Shown here: one piece after another, positions 1-9,876 of the stretch
Layout of the letters: each line of letters opens with the position of its first letter
Numbering within the stretch: position 1 is the stretch's first letter
From: Staphylotrichum longicolle
Taxonomy: Eukaryota; Ascomycota; Sordariomycetes; Sordariales; Chaetomiaceae
DNA: 64,000 bases
Direction: 5' to 3'
Assembly (NCBI GenBank): GCA_019096155.1
Contig: JAHCVI010000001.1
Span: 9,796,001 to 9,860,000 of the forward strand
Translations under genes and position numbers: made by a program
Notes under the pieces: generated by a model
Database searches by the model: none
What the model saw: the letters and a program-made list of their open reading frames with translations, nothing else
Told to the model about the DNA's origin: nothing

Positions 1-402
1 GTGGGTCTGTTGACTCTAGGCAGGCAAGGCCAGTGCCTAACAAAAGGTGCTGTAGACCATAGCGGCGTTGTATTCGACAACAGTGGTGCACCAAGAGAGC
101 AGTCAAATAACATGGCAGAAGGTCTATGTATTGACGACGGGTTTTATTTCTTGTACGGGCAATCTTCGCCAGTCAAGAGTCTAAGAAGCAGGCACTCTGA
201 GAAAGGAACGAAACCCTCCAAATGCCGCCCTCTAGCCCCCAACTTCCGCGACAAACCGCCGCCCAAGTCTTGTGTATCTGCCGTAAACATGCAAAGGTAC
301 GAGGAATCTCCAGTCCGCGCTCCAAAGACACCGTTTCCACCAAGGGATTTGCCAAGTAAACCGGGGGTTATCACTATCAAGAGACCAGGAACATGACGCC
401 GC
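1..402. other. 3' flank of the 14-3-3 gene
   Basis: No gene is supported here. It lies directly downstream of the 14-3-3 stop codon and probably contains its 3' UTR. An open plus-strand frame covers most of it, but its translation has no recognisable domain and its codon use is not C/G-ending like the neighbouring exons, so I treat it as chance. Confidence 0.5.
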
Positions 403-1431
403 TTACTCGGCCTTGGGCTCCTCCGCAGCCGCCTCCGCCTTCGGCTCCTCCTGCTGAGGGGCCTCGGCGTGGGCCGCAGCGGCGGGGGGCTCGGCCTCGG
501 ACGAGGTCCACAGGGTCTGCATGGGCATGTTAGCGCATGCATATGCAGGCGTCGCAAATGCAAAGTCACGTACCAGGTTGTCACGGAGCAGCTGCATGAT
601 CAGGGTGCTGTCCTTGTAGCTCTCCTCGCTCAATGTGTCGAGCTCTGCAATCGCAGGTCAGAAACTAATTCCATTTCGCGAATGCAAGGCAATCACTCAC
701 CGGCAATGGCATCATCGAATGCCTGCTTCGCAAGATGGCAAGCCTGGTCGGGAGCATTGAGGATCTCGTAGTAGAAGACCGAGAAGTTGAGGGCAAGACC
801 CAGGCGGATGGGGTGGGTGGGAGGCAGCTCGGTCTGGGCAACCTCGGTGGCAGCCTTGTAGGCCTCGAGAGACTTGTCGGCCGAATCCTTGCGACGGTCG
901 CCAACGGCGAACTCAGCGAGGTAACGGTGGTAGTCACCCTTCCTATTATGGGGTTAGCCATGCAGGTATTACGACACGGCGACAAGGGCGGGTACTGACA
1001 TCTTGTGGTAAAAGACCTTGGACTCGCCAGACTTGGCAGAGGGAATGAGGTGCGCGTCCAGAACGCTGAGAATATCCTCGCAGATCTTGGCGAGCTCGCC
1101 CTCGATCTTCTGGCGGTACTCCTTGATGAGGCCAACCTGGGTGGAGTTGCCCTTGGACTCCTCCTTCTGCTCAATCGAGGTGACGATTCTCCACGACGCA
1201 CGGCGGGCGCCAATGACGTTCTTGTAGGCGACCGACAGAAGGTTCCGCTCCTCGACGGTAAGATCGCGGTCCTCGGAGGCGACAATCTTCATGTTCTCGA
1301 CCATCTCTGTGTGCGGGGTGGAGCGTCAGCCTCAATTCGTCTGTGTGGTCGGCATTTCAGGAATACATGCCCTCATAGCGCTCGGCCTGCTCGGCCAGCT
1401 TGGCCAGGTAGACAGCATCTTCGTGACCCAT
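403..1431 (-). CDS. 14-3-3 protein (BMH/NRP type)
   Basis: Phosphoserine/phosphothreonine-binding dimeric adaptor of the cytosol and nucleus. The spliced product is 264 residues. It reads MGHEDAVYLAKLAEQAERYE, then the family blocks NLLSVAYKNVIGARRASWR, GDYHRYLAEF, LPPTHPIRLGLALNFSVFYY and STLIMQLLRDNLTLW. It ends in a non-conserved Ala/Glu/Pro-rich tail (EEPKAE), as is usual in filamentous fungi. Exons on the minus strand are 1431-1371, 1306-1000, 942-701, 644-574 and 516-403; phases agree at every junction and the length is an exact multiple of three. The first coding intron (1370-1307) has a GC donor, because only that junction gives the invariant YEEMVENM. A 5' UTR intron is likely upstream. 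Identity is certain; the only unusual point is the GC-AG intron. Confidence 0.97.
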
Positions 1432-1451
1432 GTTGACGAATGGACAGGTAT

Positions 1452-1923
1452 CTGCGAGATGGAGGTTAGCGGGAAATCATGCAGCTGGTGGGGTGAGCTG
1501 GTGCGGTGAAGTCGGTCTCGGTCGGTGTGCGGGTAAAAACAACAAGACTGCAATCTGTAAGGACAAAAAAACAAAATCGCCGGATGGGCATTATCACGGC
1601 CAGCAAAGCCGCCACAATCGATCACATCTGCTGATGTCGATGCGAATGCGCCGTGCTGACTTCATGACTAGGCCCCCGCTCTCGGTGTGGGGTGAATGCG
1701 CAGCCCTGCCGGCCCTGGACGCCGCGATACAGGTGATCCCGGCACTGCGGACGCCGGGCTGGATGGCAATGGGACCTTCGAGCCCAAGGCGACCACGGCC
1801 ATCGTGACAGCGGTTCCAGAAGGTGAGGGCAGGGCTCGGTCGCGTCGGCGATGACGACAACGGGCGAGGAATGGCATGCCGTGGACGGGGCAGCGAGTGA
1901 GGGGACAACGACCCGGTACTCAC
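1452..1923 (-). other. Probable 5' UTR intron of the 14-3-3 gene
   Basis: On the minus strand a strong donor (GAG|GTGAGT at 1923) is followed 472 nt later by a branch-point-like GCTAACC and the acceptor CTCGCAG at 1452, 20 nt before the 14-3-3 ATG. Long leader introns are common in highly expressed fungal genes. This is inferred from splice consensus only. Confidence 0.6.
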
Positions 1924-3683
1924 CTCGTGTAATCTAGTGGGATGGCGGGAGGCCGCAAAGACGATGTTTTCTGGGAAGATCGCGGGGTAGGAAAATGGGT
2001 GCAAAAAGTGTGCGAGTGGTTCGGTCGCTCGATGTTGGGGAAAGAAGACAAGAGTGGGCAAAGTCACCGGTTTTGGATGCAAAGTTGGAAATGAGGGAAG
2101 GGGCAAGGCCGAAGCGCAGCGAAGCGACAACACAAGGCGGGATTGCATGGGCGGGCGACCAGTAAATTTGGCCGGCAAGGCGCTGCCCGTTTGGGACCCC
2201 GCTCAAGCTCAACACGTGACAGCTTAGGCGCCAGGCAAGGGGCAGTACGTCACTGGTCAAAGCTCCAGGACCAAGCCCCATGAAGAGTTCCAACAACTGC
2301 GACACTGCAACACTGCATTATGAGTCTGCAACACTTGCGAGAGCGGCGCGCTTCTGAGCCACCTCCCTGCTCAAACCAAGGCAGAAGCACTCAGCGATAT
2401 GCTTAATTTACTCTTTAAGATTGGCTTGAAGAAATGACTTGCCGTCTCAAACCGAGCAGACGCCAATTCGCCTTTGGTACTAGACGGGAACCATGGAACT
2501 CGTCGATCTCCGCCTCCTGAGCACTCGCAAGGAAGTCACATTCATGCACCCTTGCCTCACCTCACCTTAACCATGAGTTTGGTGCTTGACTTGATACCCC
2601 CGAGTGGCTTCTCTACAGTGTGGCGCAGAAGTCGTGTGCCTGGTAGGAACTTGTCAAAAATGTTATTGTCAGCCTCAGCTTTGGCGCCCGCTGGATATCT
2701 CGTCTTGTACGAAGTTACCAAATATGGAGTCGGAGAATGCCGCAGGGTTAGAAACGGCATGTCCAGACAACCAACAAGGGAGTCCTTGGCGAGTCATGGA
2801 GGGGAATTGAACTGCATTTTCCTGCCGCACACTGCTTCGTTCGACCAACATCAACCAATTTCCCAAATAGGTATTCTCTCATCCTGCAGCCCGAGCTCAC
2901 AGTATCCAGTCTAGCCACGCTCACGAGTCAGCGATATATCGGCACAAGCTGAACACTCTCAGGGACAATGCATCGTTTCAAATGCAATTGAGTGCCTGGT
3001 GCGGGCTGTGGGAGTTTAACGCTCACACGTGAGAATGAATGGCGGGGGTGCCAGATGGCTTGGCCCTGGAAGAGTGGTGATGATGACGAAGACGATGATG
3101 GCGAAGACGATGAGAGAAACAGCGAGAATGGGCACGGTGCCCTGGCGATGGGACGATCACACGCGAGCTTTGCGCTGGCCTGATATCGGGTATTATTACC
3201 GCGCCATCATCGAAGGAACAAGCAAGCGTGCTTCGGCCCTGGGAAGCGTGTTTGACGCGTCTTTGGAAATATCAGCTGCCTTCGGGTTGAGGTTGCCCGG
3301 CCGGTTTGTCTGCGGGCTTCCGGAGACGTGACCTCACCCTGCTTTGGCAAGTTCTTGCCCGGTCTCAACAACCGACTGTGGACTCCATTAGCGACTCGGA
3401 TTCTCCTAGGCCGAGCTGGTCGTGGGCCGGCTGGACAGGGACGGTGCTCTGTTAGCAAGCTGGAGTTCAGCATCTCAAGGTGGCCGCTACTCGTTTGGCC
3501 AGTTCAAGTGGCAAACGGTTTGCTTCGCAGCGTTGTCCATGGCACAGTTCTTGATAGGATCACTTCAGTTGGCTGCAAAAACCCCATCCAAAGACGACCA
3601 AAACATCTCGGCCCCTATGCCACACTCTGTACGGCTCAAACAAACAGAGTTGCCCGGTACGAGGTACAACCCAAGGTACTGCC
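1924..3683. other. Intergenic, 14-3-3 promoter region
   Basis: About 1.7 kb between the 14-3-3 leader and the stop of the downstream-lying SDR gene, both on the minus strand. It should hold the 14-3-3 promoter and first leader exon, plus the SDR 3' UTR at its right end. The open frames seen are short, overlap on both strands and show no recognisable domain. I see no RNA gene or repeat. Confidence 0.5.
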
Positions 3684-4676
3684 TCAAGTGTAAATAATCC
3701 CCCCATCAACGATATACGTCTGCCCCGTCACATAGTCCGCATCCCGACTCGCGAGAAACGACACCAACCCGGCCACATCCTCGGGAACGCTCGTCCCGCC
3801 GAGCGCGATCAGCTCCTCGCTATACTTCCTGATCATCTCCCCCTTGTCCCTCCCCGCCCTCCTCCCTAGCCCCTCATCAATCAGCTCCCACATGTTCGTG
3901 TCAACGATCCCTGGTGCATACGCATTCACGGTAATCCCGTGCTTTGCCAGCTCCATTGCATACACCTGGCTCAACCCCCTGACCGCCCACTTGCTCGCGC
4001 TGTAGTGGCCCAGCAGGGCGAAGGGCTTGAACGCGACGATGCTCGCCGCGGCAATGAGCTTGCCGCGCACCTCCCCTTTTCCTCTCCTATTTCCACCCAC
4101 TTGTTCCTTCTGGTGGTCCTGCGACCTGTTACTATCGGTAGCAATCATGTGCTTCGCCGCCGCCTGGAAACAGTAGTGCACCCCGGCGACGTTGACCTCG
4201 AACATGCGCTGAAAGTCCGCCGGCGTGAGATCCAGCAGGGGCTTGACCTGGGCGATGCCCGCGTTGGCGACCATGGTGTCGAGCGGGCCGAGCACGGCGG
4301 CGGAAGTGTCGATCAGGGAGGAGACCTGGGCTGGTGAGGTGACGTCTGCGGGGTGGGCGTGGGCGCGGACGCCGCTGGCCGCGTGGAGGGTGGTGATCTC
4401 GGAGACCAGGGAGTCGAGCTGGGGTTGGAGGGCCGGGAGGTCGGAGGCGGTGATGCTGTAGCCGTCCTGGGCGAGGCGGAGGGCGATGGCGCGGCCGATG
4501 CCACGGGCTGCGCCGGTGACGATGGCTACGCGAGTCTGAGGAGCATGGTTGGAGAGGGTTCGAGTGGTGGTTAGGGCCCGGAGGTGGGATAACGCGGCTA
4601 TGTTCCGGGTCTGAACACGGAGGAGGGGAGAGAGGGGAAGACGCTGGAGAGCGGGAAGTTTGCGGAGGCAAGACAT
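3684..4676 (-). CDS. Short-chain dehydrogenase/reductase, acetoin/diacetyl reductase-like
   Basis: Single-exon 330-residue classical SDR. The Rossmann motif TGAARGIG is at residues 54-61, NAG at 138-140, the active-site Asn at about 162, Ser at about 212 and the catalytic YSASK at 225-229. The C-terminal TGQTYIVDGG is at about 317-326. These residues support an NAD(P)(H)-dependent oxidoreductase, and overall sequence resembles diacetyl/acetoin reductases and related 3-oxoacyl reductases; substrate is not determinable. The first ~45 residues are rich in Arg, Leu, Ser and Thr with no acidic residues, so a mitochondrial presequence is likely. An unusual Arg/Gly/Lys-rich insertion of about 23 residues (181-203) precedes the serine block. 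It has GT and AG dinucleotides but no pair that removes it in frame at a normal intron length, so I keep it as coding. Confidence 0.88.
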   Translation of the reverse strand: MSCLRKLPALQRLPLSPLLRVQTRNIAALSHLRALTTTRTLSNHAPQTRVAIVTGAARGIGRAIALRLAQDGYSITASDLPALQPQLDSLVSEITTLHAASGVRAHAHPADVTSPAQVSSLIDTSAAVLGPLDTMVANAGIAQVKPLLDLTPADFQRMFEVNVAGVHYCFQAAAKHMIATDSNRSQDHQKEQVGGNRRGKGEVRGKLIAAASIVAFKPFALLGHYSASKWAVRGLSQVYAMELAKHGITVNAYAPGIVDTNMWELIDEGLGRRAGRDKGEMIRKYSEELIALGGTSVPEDVAGLVSFLASRDADYVTGQTYIVDGGIIYT

Positions 4677-5758
4677 GGCTGGGTGAATTGGGAGGAGGAG
4701 AGCCTGTGACTATGTTTATGTTGTAAGGTAGTTCTCGTGCTGGGCATGCCAAAGTCGAACGAACCAGACATCAGCCAAGGCGTTAGATTTCGAATCCCAA
4801 GGACCAGGAAGGCTCGAATCAGTTCCGATGCTTGTATCACATTTCTGGTGGTGCCTCTGCACAGTAGTAGCATATGAATGAAAGTCAATCTCATGAATTG
4901 CCCCTGTCAGGAACGGAAAGTCTGCATTTCCGGTACGAGCCTATTGGTACACCTCTCGATGCTACCACTTACACGGCTGCCCGCCCGACACGGCATCTCG
5001 AGGTGCGGGGTCCTGGTGAAGAAGTTCGGCAACTCGTCATGGTCCAGTCCGAGGCCAGGTTCGACTCGGGGCCAATTGATGAAATAACCGACTGTGCATA
5101 ATAGGACATTTTAAAGGAAAGAGTATTAGGTAGTACAGTACGTCCAGTTGACATGGAATCAACTTGGGCAGTACACAAGATGCATGCTACTGTATTGTCC
5201 AGGTGAAATGATACCGCTTCTGAAAGACCCCAATTCCTGTCTGGCCAGTAAAGCTATGATATTCAAACTTTCTTGAGCGTACCGAAACTGTGTCAGGAGA
5301 GATCTCTGAAATGAAGAAACTGTCTTGGACCCTGAAGCTGAATTGTTCGTGTTCCTGTGAGCCTGTCCCTGCCACTGGTTGTTAGCCCGTGTTTCGTGTC
5401 CTGTTTCAGACTGGTCGAAGAGCTGGACTGAAGTGTTGCCCAAGTCCGTCAACTACAGCTCTGAGTCACGGAGCCGGCGAGTTTACTCGAGTTTATGGTG
5501 AATCCTTGCTCTGTTGAGCTGAAGAAAGTGTGGGGTCAGATTGTGCTAGACTGCCTCAGGCCAACAACGCCCCCGTCTCAAGGAGCAACGGCCAAAAGCG
5601 GGTCTCGGGACGGCGGCAGAAAGTGACGTCTGGGCTTCCGAAGCAAAGCTCTCCACTCGGCTGCTGTGCACCTTGATCAGGCACCACGGAGCAAATTGAG
5701 AACTGCACACAACCATACCCATTGACCCCCAACACGAACACCACAACCCACCGCCACC
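4677..5758. other. Divergent promoter region, SDR / IF1
   Basis: About 1.1 kb between head-to-head genes. No gene, repeat or RNA is supported. A TTCGAATCC stretch near 4788-4797 resembles a tRNA T-loop, but the flanks do not pair. Confidence 0.5.
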
Positions 5759-6467
5759 ATGATGCGCACCTCCATCACCAAGCTCGCCCGCCCGGCGCTG
5801 CTCTCCCGCACCTTTGCGACCACCGCCCGCGTCAGCTCCGCCGGCGACACCGGCGCTCCGCCCAAGACCGGCGGCCAGGGGTGCGTTTTCCCATTTGCAT
5901 GCCTTCTCTGGAGGGGGAGACCGAAGATGGGGTGAGGGGGAAATTGGATGGGACGAGATGGGACGCAGGGAGCTAGAGCAGTCGTATTGAGCACGGCATG
6001 GCCCGCGTCGCGACCATAGCTCTCTCTCTCTCTGCCTTCTCCCAGATCAACCCACCCACCCTAGAGCTCCCCCAATTCCCGACTCCCCCCACCCCCAACC
6101 ATCGACAAACAGAAACACATCAGCCATTGGTAAACAGAAGCTAACGTGCCCCTCCCTCCTACAGCGACGCCTTCCAAAGGCGCGAGCGCGCCAGCGAGGA
6201 CTTTGCCATCCGCCAGCGCGAGAAGGAGAAGCTCAAGGAGCTCAAGAAGAAGCTCGCCGAGCAGCAGGCCCACCTGCAGCAGCTGTCCGACCACATGTAA
6301 GACCTACCCCCCTGAGCCTCCCCCTCTCTTCTGCCCCCATCCCGTTTTCCTTTCTCTGTGTGTGTTCTCTCGCGGGTGATGCATACACGGCCATTCGGTA
6401 CAGGATGCTAATGCGAAATTCCCGCAGCGACGAGATCACCAAGGACCAGGGCGGCGAGCACAACTAA
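5759..6467 (+). CDS. Mitochondrial F1Fo-ATPase inhibitor IF1
   Basis: Small matrix protein that binds F1 and blocks ATP hydrolysis when the membrane potential collapses. It is 97 residues after splicing exons 5759-5880, 6165-6296 and 6428-6467 (GT-AG, exact frame). The N-terminus MMRTSITKLARPALLSRTF is an Arg/Ser/Thr-rich mitochondrial presequence. The mature part has the family core DAFQRRERASEDFAIRQ followed by a Lys/Glu-rich coiled coil (KEKLKELKKKLAEQQ), the inhibitory helix and dimerisation segment. Intron 1 has a good CTAAC branch point about 20 nt before its CAG acceptor. Two adjacent ATG codons begin the frame and I take the first. The length and layout match fungal IF1 proteins. Confidence 0.94.
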
Positions 6468-6878
6468 GCGAGGACAAATTTTGCCAAAGAAGTGAATGAT
6501 GTTGTCTGCCCGCTTTGTCCGTCCCGTGGTGTGCGTCTAGATATGGAGTCGAGGATGGGTGCTCCGGCAACAGTATGTTGTTGTCGCTGTTAACCACCTT
6601 TCTGCTTGATTCCGCTGCCCTCCTCCAGCTTCCTGAAGGGGGGAAGTCTACATCACTTGTACAAATACACATTCAGATGCTGCGATCAAGCCACAGTCTC
6701 ACACGCTCAATCAGTGACCGCCTACTCTGCACAGTAGCCGACAGACATCATATTCTCCACCCCATCCGGCCCCCTTGCCTGCCTTTCTGTTTGTAAACAC
6801 ACATGCAAATTCCCAACCCATTACCATGACATTAGACAGCCTACCGACCCACCGTCACTCCCATCAAACAGACCGCCC
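6468..6878. other. Convergent 3' flanks, IF1 / NSP1
   Basis: About 410 nt between convergent stops; expected to hold two 3' UTRs. No other feature seen. Confidence 0.5.
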
Positions 6879-9042
6879 TCATTTGTACCCGCCCCGGTAG
6901 GACCGGTAAAAGCTCTCGGCGGCGTCCGTCTCAGTGCTCGACACGTTGGTGCCCATGTTTCCGCTGGCCTTCTGGGCCGCCACGACCTTGGCCTGGAGCG
7001 CGGCAGCGTTGGTGTCGATCCACTGCAGCTGCGCGAGGTGCCCGTTCAGCACGCGCACAATCTGCGTCAACTATTACACACCAGCGAATTAGCTTCATGC
7101 CCCGCTACCAAGTCATCATTTGAAATGGAAAATAAGGTGAAACGTACCGGATCGTCAGGCTTGCTCCCCTTGCCCAGCGCGCCCGACATGTCGTTGATCT
7201 CCTTGATCATCTTGGTCAGATCCTTGCCCATATCGTCCAGCCGATCCGTCAGCTTCTCGGCCAGCTTGTAGGTGCGCTCGCGTTCCTGGTCTGGGCCGGC
7301 GACCTGCTCGCCGCCCGCGCCGCTGCCGCTGCCGCCGACGTTCTTGGCGTACAGCTCGTTGAGGTCCGCCTCGTAGCGGTCGAGCCACGACCCGAGCTCC
7401 TCCTGCTGGCTCTCGACGTTGCCGAGCTGCCGCTCGATCTCGGCGTTGGCCCGCTCCGCCTCGTACGTGCTCGTGTAGAGCTTCTGGATCTTCTCGCCGT
7501 TGGCCACCAGCATGCGGTCCCACTCGGCAATCTTGGAGGCTTGGTCCTTGAACTCCTTCTGGTACTTAGACAGATCGGTTGCCCACCGAGTGATGATCTC
7601 GTCCATCGTCTTGTTCTTCAGACGGGGAAGCTGGGAGGCCGGGCCTGTGGTGGACGCCGAGAGGCCGGCGGGGGTGCTGGTCTTGCCATCTTGCGCTGTG
7701 GTCCCAGCGGGCTTGAGGCCACCCAACAGACCCGTGGAGGCAGGGGCAGTCGTGGCAGGGGCAGCCGTCGTTGTCGTGGTAGCAGCAGGCGCGGCGGTCG
7801 ACGCCGGCTTGCCAAACAAGGTGTTGGTGGCCGCGGGAGTGGCTGAAGTGGAGGCTGCCGTGGTGGTCGCCGGTTTTGTGCCAAACAAACCACCAGCCGC
7901 CGATGTCGAGGCCGCAGGCGCCGTGGTGGCAGGAGTAGTGCCGAACAGACTGGGCGTTGCCGCAGCGGATGAAGCCGCCGGCGCTGTCGTTGTTGTAGCG
8001 GCCGGGAACAAGGACTTGGTAGCAGCGGGCGTAGATGCTGCTGGCGCAGATGTGGTAGCGGAAGCGGTCGTTCCAAAAAGCGGTTTCGGCGCAGCTGCCG
8101 GCGGAGCCGTGGCAGGAGTGCTGGTGCTGGCCGTGGCGGTGGCAGCCGGAGCGCCGCCGAACAATGCGCCTGCAGCCGACGTTTGGGCAGGCTTAGCCGT
8201 GAAGAGTCCACCCGCCGCCGCGCTAGTGGCGGGTTGTGCCGGCGTTGTGGTAGCAGCGGGCGTTGCGGCCTGGCCGAAGAGACCACCAGCACTGGTTGCC
8301 GGAGCTGCAGGCTTGGCTCCTAGGCCGCCACCGAACAAAGATCCGGCGGGCTTGGAGTTATCGGCCGGAGGCGCGCCGGCCGGCGTGGTGGAGCCAAGCC
8401 CCCCAAAGAGTGGCTTCGCAGGTGTCGCCTGAGTGCCGGACGTCCCAGCGGCAGGAGTGGCTGAGCCAAACAGGGAGCCGCCAGTGTTGCCAAACAGTCC
8501 TCCTGACGCCGAAGTTGTGCCCGCGCAGCCTGTGGTGCGGTAGTTGCACCCCGAAAAGACCACCTGTGGTAGCTGCCTGAGTGGTCGCAGCGGGGGCAGC
8601 AGGCGTTGCGGCAGTCTTATTGCCGAACAAGCCTGAATGTCCCTGAGGCGTCGCAGTGCCCGACGCGGGGGTCGAGCTGTTGCCAAACATGCTCCCTGCC
8701 GGCTTGGCACCGCCACCGAATAGGTTTCCCCCAGATGCGGCGCCGTGGTCTGTCCAAAGAGTGATGTGCCTGCCGCGGGTGCTGCCGTCGAGGGCGTTCG
8801 TGGTCCCTGCGTTGCCAAACAAGCTTCCTGTCTGGGCAGTCGTAGCTCCAGCGCCTCCCAAACAAACCTCCTCCAGCCTGGGGTGTGCTCGTTCCGCTGG
8901 CTGCGGGTTTGGTGAAGGAAAACGGGGATGCGGTTGAGCCAGCTGCGCCGCCAAACAGGTTGCCAGCAGCTGGAGCTGTCGAGGTCGTGGGTTGTCCAGA
9001 CGCTGCGCTCGACGCAGGTGTGCCGAAGGTGAAGGACGACAT
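6879..9042 (-). CDS. NSP1: FG-repeat nucleoporin NSP1 (Nup62 family), with frame breaks
   Basis: Central-channel nuclear pore protein: a disordered FG domain followed by a coiled coil that assembles with Nup57- and Nup49-type partners. Translation starts MSSFTFGTPASSAASGQP. It carries many GLFG/LFG units separated by Ala/Thr/Pro/Ser spacers, and ends in the conserved coiled coil (LKNKTMDEIITRWATDL, EWDRMLVANGEKIQKLY, EIERQLGNVESQQEELGSWL). A single intron (7147-7071, GTACGT to AATAG) joins DDP to LTQIVRVLNGHL; the stop is at 6879. Between about 8520 and 8860 the LFG-bearing frame changes five times (near 8858, 8793, 8740, 8550 and 8524), several at G or C runs. Allowing for those breaks the product is about 695 residues, normal for the family. 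Identity is secure; the exact FG sequence is not. Confidence 0.93.
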
Positions 9043-9876
9043 TCTGGCGGCTGGGATGTGATGGGTCGGCTAGGTTCTCCGCAGCGACAGGAGCTAGTAA
9101 CACAGGCAAGTACGCACTGGCAGGATCCGATCGGTTGACGTCGTTGGTGCCGTGGAAGCTGCAGTCGTCTCAACTTTGACTTCTCGCCGCGATCAACGAA
9201 GCGCAGGGAGAGCGCAAACAGGTGGTTGTTTTGGGGTGCTGTCAACAGATTCCGAGCAATTGGTTCAGAGCTTGATACCTGGGGGTCCGGTCATCAAGAA
9301 AAAGCTCTCAAAAACCAACAGCGACGCTGTGGCAGGTGTAAGTCGCCTTGTTTGGGTTTTTCGAGATGCACGTTTGGGCGATGCTTTGATGCTCCAACTT
9401 TTGGCAGCTGCCAGACGCGCCAGAGGAAAAGCTCCATCAGCCTCACCTCGAGCACAGAGGCTGAGAGGATCGATGCCAAGCCCAAGCACGGGCCAGCTGG
9501 GGTGGATGCTGTGGCTTCAATTCCCCCCACCGAAAGCTTGGCCCCAGAGCCGTTGTGCTCCACTGTGTCGCCGCACTGGAGTGACGCCGGACCTCCTGAA
9601 GCGGGCGCTCTCAACCATGTTCTAGACTCTGGCTCTTGCAGATTACACAGGGCCTGGATGCACATCCGTACCCGACTTACAGTACAACCTCTGTGCTTGA
9701 GCGCCGAAACCGAGTGCGACAATAGCCTCGGCCGTGGTTTTCTCTTCTGCGCACGACGTAAAGGCGGTTCGTCCTTCCTGACCTGACCACTTGTTCCCTT
9801 TAGTGGACTCAGGACACCAGGGAATTGCACATCAGTCACCACTCGGCAGAGATAGTTGCTTCTTTGATACCATATC
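9043..9876. other. Divergent promoter region, NSP1 / DUF5102-like gene
   Basis: About 830 nt between head-to-head start codons. Overlapping open frames on both strands have no recognisable domain. I see no RNA gene or repeat. Confidence 0.5.

Noticed and set aside
4071..4132. Intron inside the SDR gene to remove the Arg/Gly-rich insertion
   Set aside because: No GT-AG pair gives an in-frame removal at a normal fungal intron length and no branch point is visible.
4760..4830. tRNA-like TTCGAATCC motif
   Set aside because: The flanking sequences are not complementary and no A-box is at proper spacing.
7500..8432. Plus-strand frame of 310 codons rich in Ala and Val
   Set aside because: Antisense shadow of the NSP1 FG domain, whose coding sense is unambiguous.
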